64,000 nt of DNA, from contig JAWKWB010000007.1 in the NCBI GenBank assembly GCA_041397775.1, forward strand, positions 248,001 through 312,000, given 5' to 3'. The notes below the pieces were generated by a model, which made no database searches, was not told where the DNA came from, and saw nothing but the letters and a program-made list of their open reading frames with translations. Source of the stretch: Ga0077555 sp041397775. Its GTDB lineage: Bacteria > Pseudomonadota > Alphaproteobacteria > Rhizobiales > Hyphomicrobiaceae. Numbering within the stretch: the stretch's first letter is position 1; every line of letters begins with the position of its first letter. Of the stretch, positions 1 to 7,885 are shown one piece after another. The position numbers and the translations under genes were made by a program.

Positions 1-935
1 CGGGAGATCGCGGTGCGGCCAGCCCAGACGTCCGTCGCAGTGGCGCCCGTGAAGGCCATGATCGCTTCCTCGCGCCAGCCCTTGGCGCCCGTCTCGCGCA
101 CCGCCACCCGCGCCACGTCGTTGTTGTGCTCGGTCACGTACATCGACCGCAGCGCCGCGAACGGAACGTCCGCGATGGGTTTGTCCAATGTCACATCGAG
201 CGCGTGCTGCTGCTGGTCGATCCTGGCGATCTTGATCGTCGCGGTGCCGCCCCGCGCAAAGCTGAGCGTGAATGCGCGAGCCTTCGGATCGAAGGCCACT
301 TCCTTGATCTTCACGATCGGCCGCCCCTCGGTCTCCACCGGGCCGATCAGGAAGGACGAGCCGAACGCGGTCGGCGCCGCGCCCTGCGGTGCCAGCGGAC
401 GCAGGCGCCAGTAGCCGTCCTGCGGATAGAGCACCAGGATCTCCTCGCCGCCCATCGGGCGGATGCGCCAGAGCTGCAAGAGGTGCAACCCGGTCGTCAC
501 CTTGTCGCCGATGCGCACCGTCGCCGTCGACGGCCGCCAGTACGTCGGCATCGTCCAACCGACGAGCCAGATCTCGGGTTCCTCGTAGAGCGTCTGGCGA
601 ACCGGCGCTTTCACCGCGGAGGCGTGCACGGGATCGCCGGACAGGTCGCAGGCCGTCCAGTCCGCCTCGAAGCTGTCGCGCTGCAGGCTGGCGATGTAGG
701 CGGGATGCGCCGCCTCGATGCGGAAGTTGCGAACCTCGGGCGAGCGGAAATTGAGCGTCACGTTGTCCTTTTCGGCGCACAGCACCGGCTCGCTGGCCCC
801 CTCCACTTTCACCGCGACCCCGTCGAGCGTCGCCGCGCGAACGGTGGCCGCACCGAGCATCAGGCAGACACCGGCGATCGCGACCAGCGCAAGCCGCTGG
901 AGCCGGGCACGGGAACGTCGGAATGTCGTTGGCAT
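1..935 (-). CDS. exported protein of unknown function, 3' end beyond window
   Basis: An uninterrupted minus-strand reading frame runs from an ATG at 935 off the left edge, giving 311 visible residues with no stop. The N-terminus is a clear Sec signal: arginines followed by a hydrophobic stretch at about residues 13-27, ending in a probable cleavage after AAATVRA near residue 32. The remainder is a soluble, beta-rich periplasmic-type sequence with aromatic residues (LYEEPEIWLVGW, LHLLQLWRIRP, YPQDGYWRLRP) and two cysteines at about residues 46 and 78. I do not recognise a family. It is divergent from the extensin-like lipoprotein gene, with a 291-bp shared upstream region. A long plus-strand frame over the same DNA has an Arg/His-rich composition typical of an antisense shadow. 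Confidence 0.75.
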   Translation of the reverse strand, partial: MPTTFRRSRARLQRLALVAIAGVCLMLGAATVRAATLDGVAVKVEGASEPVLCAEKDNVTLNFRSPEVRNFRIEAAHPAYIASLQRDSFEADWTACDLSGDPVHASAVKAPVRQTLYEEPEIWLVGWTMPTYWRPSTATVRIGDKVTTGLHLLQLWRIRPMGGEEILVLYPQDGYWRLRPLAPQGAAPTAFGSSFLIGPVETEGRPIVKIKEVAFDPKARAFTLSFARGGTATIKIARIDQQQHALDVTLDKPIADVPFAALRSMYVTEHNNDVARVAVRETGAKGWREEAIMAFTGATATDVWAGRTAIS

Positions 936-1226
936 TGCGGAACCTGGGTGAGCGGTCTGGGTTGGTGGGGCGTTTGGGCTAAAGCCCGCGCGCTGCCGAA
1001 ACTCGTCATCCTTTACGCGGTTTTCAAGGCGTCGCCAGCCTCGCCGACGCGCGGCAGTATCGGGTGCGCGTGCAACGCGCGTCGTCTTGGTGAGCCTGAA
1101 CACGTAGAAGGCGCGCTTTCGCCCGAATTCGACACGGCAGCGGCGCATTGCGGCCCGACCGCTCGCATACCTTCGGTGCCGTCAAGGTTAACGGGTTGGT
1201 AAGCGCCCTCGGGTTAGTTTGTGCGA

Positions 1227-1898
1227 ATGCGTCCTAGTCGTAGCGTACATTTTGTCTGGGTCATTGGCGCCGTGCTCGCCCTGTGGGGCTGCAGCCGGTC
1301 CCCCGATTTCGTCGCCAAGCCGGAGCCCTGGCGCGACGATGCCGACAATCAGTGCATCCATTCGAACCTGGCGACCCGCTCGCCCTTCGTGCGCGAGCGC
1401 GCAGCCCTCGGTGGCCCGAGCCTGTGTGGCGCCCGCCATCCCTTCGAGATGTCGGCGGCCGCCGGTGGCCGGGTGCGGTTGCATCCCGTCGCGCTGCTGC
1501 GTTGCCCGATGCTCCCCGCTGTCGATCGCTGGGTCCAGGAAGTGGTCACGCCCGCTGCCCGGCGCCATTTCGGCCAGCCGGTCGTCGAGCTGAAGGTCGC
1601 CGCGTCCTATGGCTGCCGGCCGATGAACCACGTGCGTGGTGCGCGCCTGTCGGAGCATGGCTACGCCAATGCGCTCGACGTTTCCGCGTTCCAGCTCGCC
1701 GATGGTCGCTGGATCTCCGTGAAGGGGGATTGGTGGGGCGGCCCGCGCGAGCGCGGCTTCCTTCGCCACGTGCATCAGGGGGCGTGCGATACGTTCAGTA
1801 CGGTTCTCGGCCCCAACTACGACGCCAACCATCGCGACCATTTCCACATGGATCTGGCGCGACACGGCCGCAATGGCAGTATGCGCATCTGCAAATAG
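1227..1898 (+). CDS. extensin-like C-terminal domain lipoprotein
   Basis: The 223-residue product belongs to the extensin-like C-terminal (PF06904-type) proteins common in Hyphomicrobiales, which are thought to act on or bind the cell wall. The N-terminus is a lipoprotein signal with lipobox LWGC, so the mature protein would be lipidated on Cys22. Residues about 137-152 (GARLSEHGYANALDV) and about 201-210 (HRDHFHMD) carry the His and Asp residues that resemble the metal site of LAS-type (M15-like) peptidoglycan peptidases. Several conserved cysteines suggest disulfides. A GTG at 1221 is an alternative start; ATG 1227 is preferred by codon only, as no good ribosome site is visible for either. 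The enzymatic activity is inferred, not demonstrated for this family. Confidence 0.85.
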   Translation: MRPSRSVHFVWVIGAVLALWGCSRSPDFVAKPEPWRDDADNQCIHSNLATRSPFVRERAALGGPSLCGARHPFEMSAAAGGRVRLHPVALLRCPMLPAVDRWVQEVVTPAARRHFGQPVVELKVAASYGCRPMNHVRGARLSEHGYANALDVSAFQLADGRWISVKGDWWGGPRERGFLRHVHQGACDTFSTVLGPNYDANHRDHFHMDLARHGRNGSMRICK

Positions 1899-2012
1899 CG
1901 GCAGCGCCCGCGTTATGTCCGTGCATGGCGCCCCCGCGCAATGGTGGCTCGACAAGGGGCCCCGGTGCGCGCTAGCTCAGGTTCTCGAACAATCCGAGAG
2001 ACCCTGGCTGAC

Positions 2013-2948
2013 GTGACAAACGCCCGCGCTCCATCCCACGCCCGCCCCGTCATGGCGCTCGAGATCGCAGCCCTGCTGTTCGTGGGATTCCTGTGGGGTG
2101 CCCAATTCGGCTTCAACAAGATCCAGCTCGAAACGATACCACCCTTCACCGGCGTCTCGTGGCGGCTGATCATCGCTTCGGCCCTGCTCTGGCTGTTGGC
2201 CGGACTGCGCGGCGATCCCTTTCCCCGGACGATCGCCGCCTGGCGCGATTTCACGGTGCAGGGCCTGCTCACGAGTGGCGGTCCCGGCGTCATGGTCATG
2301 TGGGGCCAGCAGTTCATCGCCAGTGCGCTGGCCGCCATCCTGAATTCCACGACGCCGATCTTCGCCACGCTCGTCACGCTGCTCGTCACGCGCCACGAGC
2401 GCATCGGCCGCCAGAAGATCCTGGGGCTTTTCATCGGCCTGGGCGGCGTCGTCCTCATCGTCGGTATCGATGCCTTGCGCGGCGTCGACAAGGGGCTCAT
2501 CGGCCAGATCGTCGTCATGGCGTCGGCATTGGGCTATGGCAGTGCCGCCGTATTCGGCCGCCGCTTCCGCACCATCTCGCCCGTCGTTGCCGCCGCCGGT
2601 GCCAACTCCTGCTCCGCTGTGGTGCTGACCGTGATCGCCTTCGCCCTCGAGGATCCGCTTCACACGATCCCCTCCACGCGGTCGCTCGCCGCGCTGATCG
2701 TGAGCGCGCTGCTGTGCAACGGCATCGCCGTCATTCTCTATTATCGGCTGATCGCCACGCTGGGCTCCATCGGCGCCTCGAGCCTCGGCTATCTCAAAGC
2801 GGCTTTCGGTGTCCTCGTCGGCTGCTTCGTCCTGGGCGAGCCGGTGACGGCGACGATCATGATCGGCTTCGCGGCGGTCATGATGGGGGTCGCAGCCATC
2901 AACGAGCAGCTCCCGTTCTGGCGCACGCGGCGGGAGACGACGCCGTGA
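2013..2948 (+). CDS. EamA/DMT-family transporter
   Basis: This is a drug/metabolite transporter superfamily inner-membrane protein of about 311 residues with two EamA repeats of five membrane helices each. The first helix begins at MALEIAALLFVGFLWG, followed by GAQFGFNKIQLETIPP, and the second repeat ends with LGSIGASSLGYLKAAFGVLVG and TIMIGFAAVMMGVA. Substrate is unknown; relatives export amino acids, metabolites or nucleosides. The start is uncertain: GTG 2013 has a weak purine stretch upstream, ATG 2052 sits right at the first helix, and an ATG at 1941 is also in frame. The stop overlaps the GTG start of the next gene (GTGA), so the two transporters are probably translationally coupled. 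Confidence 0.88.
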   Translation: MTNARAPSHARPVMALEIAALLFVGFLWGAQFGFNKIQLETIPPFTGVSWRLIIASALLWLLAGLRGDPFPRTIAAWRDFTVQGLLTSGGPGVMVMWGQQFIASALAAILNSTTPIFATLVTLLVTRHERIGRQKILGLFIGLGGVVLIVGIDALRGVDKGLIGQIVVMASALGYGSAAVFGRRFRTISPVVAAAGANSCSAVVLTVIAFALEDPLHTIPSTRSLAALIVSALLCNGIAVILYYRLIATLGSIGASSLGYLKAAFGVLVGCFVLGEPVTATIMIGFAAVMMGVAAINEQLPFWRTRRETTP

Positions 2949-4156
2949 CGTCGAGTACCGCCACCCAAACGCAGCATGCGGTCCCTGTCCGCACGGTCAT
3001 GCTGCTCGCCTTCGCCGCCTTCGCGAGCTCGATCAACATCCGCGCGTGCGATCCCCTGCTGCCGCAGATCGCCCAGGGCTTCGACGCCTCGGTGGGCTCG
3101 GCCGCCGCGATCATCACGGCGTTCGCCGTCGGCTATGGCATGACGCAGCTGCTGTTCGGTCCCGTCGGCGACCGCTATGGCAAGTATCTCGTCGTGGCGC
3201 TGACCGCGATCGCCGCAGGGATCGCCACCTCGGCGAGTGCCCTGATGCCGTCGTTGAAGGCGCTGGTGACAGCCCGTTTCGTCGCCGGTGGATTTGCCGC
3301 GGCCGCCATCCCGCTCGCCTTCGCCTGGATCGGCGATGCCGTGCCCTTCGAGCGCCGGCAGGGTGTGCTTGCGCGTTTCCTGTCGGCGCAGATGACGGGC
3401 ATCATCCTGGGGCAGGCCGCCGGCGGGACGCTGGGCGACCTGTTCGGCTGGCGCTCGGTGTTCTGGATCATCGGCGCGCTGCACGTGGTCGCGGGCGCCG
3501 CCATGCTCGTGGAGCTGAAGCTGAACCCGTCGGCCCAGCCGCCGGGGGCAGCCTCGCGGCCGGGCTTCTCGTCGCTCGCGGCCGGCATCCTCGATATCCT
3601 GCGCCGTCCGTGGGTGCGCGTCATGCTGGTCGCCGTCTTCGTCGAGGCGTTCGCCTTCTACGGTGCCTTCGCCTACATCGGCGCGGACCTGCACCACCGC
3701 TTCGGCCTCAGCTTCACCAGCGTCGGTCTCGTCATGTCCGTCTATGGGGGCGGCGCCATCGTCTATTCGCTCTCCGCCAAACGCCTTCTCGCCACGCTGG
3801 GCGAGCGCGGCCTGGTGCTGGCCGGCGGAGCCTTCATGGCGCTGGGCTTCGTGGCCCTCGCGCTCGCCCCCAGCATCGTTGCCGTGCCGCCCGTGATGGT
3901 GCTGCAAGGCCTCGCCTTCTACATGATGCACAACACGCTGCAGACGAACGCGACGCAGATGGCGCCCGAAGCGCGCGGCCTCGGCGTGTCGATGTTCGCC
4001 TTGGCGTTGTTCAGCGGCCAGTCGCTCGGCGTCGCGCTCGCCGCACCGGTCATGGACCGCTGGGGCGCGGCACCCATCTTCCTCGCTGCGGCCGCGATCC
4101 TGCCGTTCGCCGCACTCTGGTTCCGCGCGCGCCTGGCCATACGACCGGCCCCATGA
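2945..4156 (+). CDS. MFS transporter
   Basis: This 403-residue major facilitator has twelve predicted membrane segments. Features include RACDPLLPQIAQGF after helix 1, the loop 2-3 signature as GPVGDRYGKY, and a central cytoplasmic loop (about residues 195-215) rich in Pro and Ala. It is a typical drug:H+ antiporter-like (Bcr/AraJ style) exporter; the substrate cannot be told. Translation starts at GTG 2945, whose last two bases overlap the TGA of the EamA gene, so the start is fixed by coupling. The gene is followed by a low-GC scar and by the convergent P450 gene. Confidence 0.88.
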   Translation: MTSSTATQTQHAVPVRTVMLLAFAAFASSINIRACDPLLPQIAQGFDASVGSAAAIITAFAVGYGMTQLLFGPVGDRYGKYLVVALTAIAAGIATSASALMPSLKALVTARFVAGGFAAAAIPLAFAWIGDAVPFERRQGVLARFLSAQMTGIILGQAAGGTLGDLFGWRSVFWIIGALHVVAGAAMLVELKLNPSAQPPGAASRPGFSSLAAGILDILRRPWVRVMLVAVFVEAFAFYGAFAYIGADLHHRFGLSFTSVGLVMSVYGGGAIVYSLSAKRLLATLGERGLVLAGGAFMALGFVALALAPSIVAVPPVMVLQGLAFYMMHNTLQTNATQMAPEARGLGVSMFALALFSGQSLGVALAAPVMDRWGAAPIFLAAAAILPFAALWFRARLAIRPAP

Positions 4157-4194
4157 TGGCCATCCACGATGGCGCGGTTGCAAGTATAGGGAAT

Positions 4195-4242
4195 TTAGGG
4201 GAGTTTAGTGTCTCAGACGCTAACTTTTATAACTTACCCTAA
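4195..4242. repeat. nested inverted repeat in AT-rich spacer
   Basis: An inner palindrome TTAGTGTCT-C-AGACGCTAA (4205-4223, 8 of 9 pairs) lies between outer arms TTAGGGGAGTT (4195-4205) and AACTTACCCTAA (4231-4242). The spacer 4180-4256 is much richer in A+T than its surroundings. The form would suit an operator for a dimeric regulator or a recombinase core site, but no regulator or integrase gene is adjacent. Function is unknown. Confidence 0.5.
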
Positions 4243-4257
4243 GGTCGCTATAGATGG

Positions 4258-4425
4258 ACCCCGTCTGGGCACATCTCGAGAGCCCGCAGCGTCGCGCCGA
4301 CGCGGAATAACCTCATCAAGAAGGGCATGATCTACAGCCCGCAGCACGGCGACACGGCGTTCACCGTGCCGCTGTTCGATGCCTTTCTGAAGCGTCAGTT
4401 GCCCGACTTCAGCTCAGCTCTTTGA
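4258..4425 (+). pseudogene. remnant of an AAA-type ATPase C-terminus
   Basis: A 55-codon open stretch has no start codon and ends at TGA 4423-4425. It reads APTRNNLIKKGMIYSP, then QHGDTAFTVPLFDAFLKRQL. This resembles the winged-helix tail that closes a family of bacterial AAA ATPases, in which RNNLI-KGMIYSP-HGDTAFTVPLFD is characteristic as I recall it. Nothing upstream encodes the ATPase core, so only the 3' end of a deleted gene appears to remain. It overlaps the 3' end of the P450 gene by 17 bp in the convergent direction. The assignment rests on motif memory and would need a database search. Confidence 0.5.
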
Positions 4426-5779
4426 TCTTGAAGTAGAGGCCGCCCTTCGGCGTCAGCGTCACCGTGGCGTTGATGCCGGCCGGATTGGGGCCGACGTACT
4501 CCGGCCGGAACCGGCGCAGTAGGATCGACAGCGCCAGCGTGTTCTCCACCTGGCTCATGGCGCCGCCGATGCAGGACCGCTTGCCGCCCCCGAAGGGGAT
4601 GTAGGTGTAGGGCTTCCGCTTCCGGGCGGCATCGCCCATGAAGCGCTCCGGACGGTACTCCTCCGGCGCCTCCCAGTACTTGGCGGAGTGGTGCGCGCCA
4701 TAGCAGAACAGCACGACGCGGTCGCCGACCTTGATTTCCTTGCCGTCGATCACGTCCGGCTTGGCGGCAACCCGGATCAGCCCCCAGACCGGCGGATACA
4801 TCCGCATGGTTTCCTGGATGACCGCGCGCGTGTAGGCGAGCGCCGAATAGTCGGCGGCCGTGGGGTCGCGCCCGGCGTTGCCGTAGACCTCGTCGCCTTC
4901 GCGACGGATGCGCTCTGCCACCTCCGGCCGGCGCGAGCATTCGTAGAGCGCCCACGCGAGTGTCAGCGCCGTCGTCTCGGTGCCAGCCCACAGGTACTGC
5001 TTCATCTCGTCGACGGCTTGCTGCTGGTCGAACTCGGGGATGTTGGGATCGGCGACCGCCGCCTGGATCATCTTGAGCAGCGTGCGCTCGCGCTCCTCGA
5101 TCGGGTCGGCCTTGATGACGGCCTCGGGCACCGCGGCCCAGGCCTCGACGGCCTTCGCCGTCGATTCCTCGGCGATCTCGAACTCCTCGCCGGACACCTT
5201 TTTGAGGCGCACCGACTTGTGGTTCATCACGTCCGTGTAGGTCTTCACGCACTTGAACACGAAGTGCGGATTGAACGGCATCTCGCGGTCGAACAGTGCC
5301 TTGCAGATCATGTCGGCGGCGAGCGTCCAGGTCTGCTCGACCATCTCGACCGTCTCACCCGACTGCGCCAGCTTCGACCAGATGTCGAGCTTGCTGCGGA
5401 TGGCCGTCAGGAAATAGGGGATGTACTCCGCGAACATGTCGGGGTGGAACGCCGGCTGCTGCGGCATGCGGATCTTCTGCCACAACGCGCCGTCGTGCGT
5501 GATCATGGCCTTGCCGAAGATCGGCTTGAGGCCGTCGAAATACTTGATGTAGTCGTCGGCCTTCGTCACCAGCACGCGCTTGAAATGCTCGGGCTCCGAC
5601 AGGAAGACCACGCGCTGGTTGCCCATGTTGACGGGAATCACGCCGCCATAGCGCTCCGCCATCTGCATGAGCACAGTCATGGGATTGTGGGTGTCGCCGC
5701 GATGTAGAGCCGAGAGCTTGAACCAGATGCTTTCCTGCTCGCCCAATGCGGACGTGTAGTCTTGTTGCGTTGCGCTCAT
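4409..5779 (-). CDS. cytochrome P450
   Basis: The 456-residue soluble bacterial P450 would hydroxylate or otherwise oxidise an organic substrate using electrons from a separate ferredoxin/reductase. All family hallmarks are present: the I-helix oxygen-binding motif AGTETT, the K-helix ExxR as ETMR, the PERF motif, and the heme-binding loop FGGGKRSCIG with the thiolate Cys at about residue 403. The start at 5779 has GGAG eight bases upstream. No redox partner gene is nearby, so electrons must come from elsewhere in the genome. The upstream neighbour on the same strand is purN, 244 bp away; a shared transcript is unlikely. Confidence 0.95.
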   Translation of the reverse strand: MSATQQDYTSALGEQESIWFKLSALHRGDTHNPMTVLMQMAERYGGVIPVNMGNQRVVFLSEPEHFKRVLVTKADDYIKYFDGLKPIFGKAMITHDGALWQKIRMPQQPAFHPDMFAEYIPYFLTAIRSKLDIWSKLAQSGETVEMVEQTWTLAADMICKALFDREMPFNPHFVFKCVKTYTDVMNHKSVRLKKVSGEEFEIAEESTAKAVEAWAAVPEAVIKADPIEERERTLLKMIQAAVADPNIPEFDQQQAVDEMKQYLWAGTETTALTLAWALYECSRRPEVAERIRREGDEVYGNAGRDPTAADYSALAYTRAVIQETMRMYPPVWGLIRVAAKPDVIDGKEIKVGDRVVLFCYGAHHSAKYWEAPEEYRPERFMGDAARKRKPYTYIPFGGGKRSCIGGAMSQVENTLALSILLRRFRPEYVGPNPAGINATVTLTPKGGLYFKIKELS

Positions 5780-6023
5780 GTCTCAGCTCCAGGTCGCTCT
5801 TGCGCTCAACGCTCTTCATGCCCTTCTTGCGGCGCGGCAATGACATTGCTCAAGCCACATGGGCGAAAAGTGCAGATGCGAATTGCTAGCACCGGTGGCA
5901 CGCAAGGTCCATGAACGCACCGCCGCAGCGGCGTCGGGCCGCGTGGTCCGATATGCCGCAAGCAATAGGCCGATGGCCCCGATCGGGCGATTGTACGGCG
6001 CACTTCTGGTTAATGAAGCAGAT

Positions 6024-6680
6024 TCAGACCGATGGGACGATCAGCGGAGCGGGGTGCATGACAGGGGTGTCGAAAATGGCCGTCTCGTTGACGACGCGCA
6101 CCTGGCCGGACGCCACGAGCCGCAACGCCAGCGGGTAGACGCGATGCTCCGCCTCCAGAACGCGAGCGGCCAGCGTCTCGGCCGTGTCGCCGGGAACGAC
6201 GGCGACGGCGGCCTGCGCGATGATCGGCCCGGAATCCATTTCGAGTCGCACGAAATGCACCGTGCACCCCGTGATCAGCGCACCGGAATCGAGCACCCGC
6301 TGATGCGTGTCGAGTCCGGGAAACGCCGGCAGCAGGGACGGATGAATGTTGAGCTGCCGGTCGCGCCAGCGGTCGACGAATCCCCCCGTCAGCAGTCGCA
6401 TGAACCCGGCATTGCAGATCAGCTCGGTCCCGTGATCGAGCAGCGCCTGATGCATTTTGGCTTCGAAGGCCATGCGGGTCGCGAACTCGCGGTGGTCGAT
6501 GGCGACGGCCGGGATGCCCTGCTCGGCCGCCCACGACAGTCCGAGCGCTTCGGGCCGGTTCGAGATCACGACGGCGGGCTCGGCCGGGAAATCGGGCTCG
6601 CGCATCGCCTTGATCAGCGATTGCATGTTCGAGCCACGGCCGGAGATGAGAATTGCGGTGCGTTTCTTGGCGTGCGTCAT
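6024..6680 (-). CDS. purN: phosphoribosylglycinamide formyltransferase
   Basis: The enzyme transfers the formyl group of 10-formyl-tetrahydrofolate to GAR, the third step of de novo purine synthesis. The 218-residue protein starts with the nucleotide-binding strand AILISGRGSNMQSL and carries the catalytic segment LNIHPSLLPAFPG, with the Asn-His pair, and the downstream Asp region LEMDSGPIIAQAA. Length is normal. In many rhizobia purN directly follows purM; here 1.6 kb with a repeat, a HicA-like gene and two cytochromes intervenes, although both pur genes keep the same strand and order. Confidence 0.95.
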   Translation of the reverse strand: MTHAKKRTAILISGRGSNMQSLIKAMREPDFPAEPAVVISNRPEALGLSWAAEQGIPAVAIDHREFATRMAFEAKMHQALLDHGTELICNAGFMRLLTGGFVDRWRDRQLNIHPSLLPAFPGLDTHQRVLDSGALITGCTVHFVRLEMDSGPIIAQAAVAVVPGDTAETLAARVLEAEHRVYPLALRLVASGQVRVVNETAIFDTPVMHPAPLIVPSV

Positions 6681-6716
6681 GGCGACTCATTAGCACGGTC
6701 GGCCCGGGCGGCGCAT

Positions 6717-6883
6717 CTAGTGTAGCGCATCTGACGTTTGGTACCCGCCAGCGGCTGGGACCGTGACCAAACGTCAGATGTAAAAGCTACACTAGAATCA
6801 TAGTGTTGCTCGTGTTTCCTTTGGTTCCGACATTTGCACTCGGACGCTCCGCAAAGGGATGCAAATGTCGGAACCGGAACACT
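6717..6883. repeat. composite hairpin repeat, copy 1 (modules A and B)
   Basis: Module A (6717-6795) has terminal inverted repeats CTAGTGTAGC and GCTACACTAG enclosing a second perfect stem, catctgacgtttgg / ccaaacgtcagatg. Module B (6802-6883) begins AGTGTT and ends AACACT, and encloses ggttccgacatttgca / tgcaaatgtcggaacc. The same two modules, in the same order and nearly identical in sequence, recur at 45067-45235. No protein is encoded. The element occupies most of the 314-bp gap between purN and the HicA-like gene. Confidence 0.85.
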
Positions 6884-6994
6884 GGCCTTCGTCGCAGCGC
6901 GACAAATCTGTCGGGCTTGATCCCGCGCAAACGGAGCGGGGGCCGTCTGTGCCATCAGTGGCCGGCTGAAAAAATGCTAAGGAGCCATACACGT

Positions 6995-7258
6995 ATGAAC
7001 CATCGTCACCGCAAGACCCTCCACGCCATCTTCGCTCATCCCGTGAGCGGCAATATCGATTTCAAGGAGGTCGTGCACGTTCTCGAGAGTCTCGGCGCCA
7101 GCGTAGAGAACAAGGCGGGCAATCGTATCGGCGTTACGTTGAACGGGCATTCGGCCGCGTTCGTTCACGCCCATCACGATCTGCCCAAGGAAGAAGTCAT
7201 GCAGATCAAGAAGTTCCTGGCGACGTGCGGTGTCGACCCGGCGGCGTTCCCCGTTTGA
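6995..7258 (+). CDS. solitary HicA-family toxin-like protein
   Basis: The 87-residue product matches the HicA type (double-stranded RNA-binding fold mRNA interferase): RHRKTLHAIFAHPVSGNI at the N-terminus, then a segment corresponding to the HicA beta sheet (GNRIGVTLNGHSAAFVHAHHD) that supplies His residues, and a C-terminal helix KKFLATCGVDP. The start is set by AAGGAG at 6978-6983, 11 bases before ATG 6995; an upstream in-frame ATG at 6974 is less likely. No hicB antitoxin gene lies on either side: upstream is a hairpin repeat and downstream, after 60 bp, a cytochrome c. It may be an orphan, may pair with a distant antitoxin, or may have been recruited to another role. Confidence 0.75.
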   Translation: MNHRHRKTLHAIFAHPVSGNIDFKEVVHVLESLGASVENKAGNRIGVTLNGHSAAFVHAHHDLPKEEVMQIKKFLATCGVDPAAFPV

Positions 7259-7318
7259 CGTCGCGACCGCCTTCGGCGCATCTTGCCGCCAAGTCCGGAA
7301 GTCTCCAGGGGGACAGCT

Positions 7319-7870
7319 ATGATTGGACGCGGCCTGAAGATCGCGGGAGTGGCAGTGGTTGCAATGGCCTGGGGCCTCGGCATTGCCGGGGCTCAGGAGC
7401 CGGAGACGCGGCGCTTCGACTTTTGGCAGCCCGATTGGATGGTACGTGAGTTGTGGGGGCCCGGCCGCATGCCCAAGAGCATGATGGTCCGCCTGCTGCG
7501 GCACACCACCTTCATGCACTTCGGTGTCGCCAAGGAGTACGAAAACGCCAAGTCGACCGTCGAGAAATCGCCCGAGACGATCGCCGCCGGTGCGAAACTG
7601 TTCGAGCAGCATTGTGCAACCTGCCACGGCAAGGACGGGCTGGGCAGCGGCGATCCCGGCAAGGCCGTATCGCCCTCGCCCGCGCTGCTGGCCTACATGG
7701 TGCAGCGTCCGATTGCGGTGGATGAATATCTGCTCTGGACCATTGCCGATGGCGGCAAGCAGTTCGATTCGCAGATGCCGGCCTTCAAGGACACGCTGAA
7801 GCGCGACGACATCTGGCGCATCATCGCCTTCATGCGCGCCGGGTTCCCGGTCGAGGGGGCGAAGAAATAA
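7319..7870 (+). CDS. c-type cytochrome, periplasmic
   Basis: The 183-residue product has an N-terminal signal (residues 1-25, ending IAGAQ), a roughly 65-residue extension unusual for small cytochromes, then the heme-binding CATCH at residues 99-103 within LFEQHCATCHGKDGLGSG. A distal Met ligand is likely in SQMPAFKD. It would be a mono-heme electron carrier or the cytochrome subunit of a periplasmic dehydrogenase. The start is chosen for its ribosome site (AGGGGGA before ATG 7319) and because the signal peptide begins there. The next gene, also a cytochrome c, is convergent with only 15 bp between the stops. Confidence 0.9.
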   Translation: MIGRGLKIAGVAVVAMAWGLGIAGAQEPETRRFDFWQPDWMVRELWGPGRMPKSMMVRLLRHTTFMHFGVAKEYENAKSTVEKSPETIAAGAKLFEQHCATCHGKDGLGSGDPGKAVSPSPALLAYMVQRPIAVDEYLLWTIADGGKQFDSQMPAFKDTLKRDDIWRIIAFMRAGFPVEGAKK

Positions 7871-7885
7871 TACCGCGCCGGGCCG

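Noticed and set aside
126..1202. A 358-codon plus-strand frame over the first gene
   Set aside because: Its composition (Arg/His/Gly-rich, no family motif) is that of an antisense shadow; the minus strand encodes a protein with a good signal peptide.
4221..4256. Similarity of TAACTTTTATAACTTACCCTAAGGTCGCTATAG to the 23S rRNA I-CeuI region
   Set aside because: Only short blocks agree (TATAAC, CCTAAGGT), and there is no other rRNA sequence nearby.
6719..6793. Structured small RNA at the composite repeat
   Set aside because: The same sequence is duplicated at 45 kb with terminal inverted repeats and no promoter/terminator pair, so a repeat element is the simpler reading.
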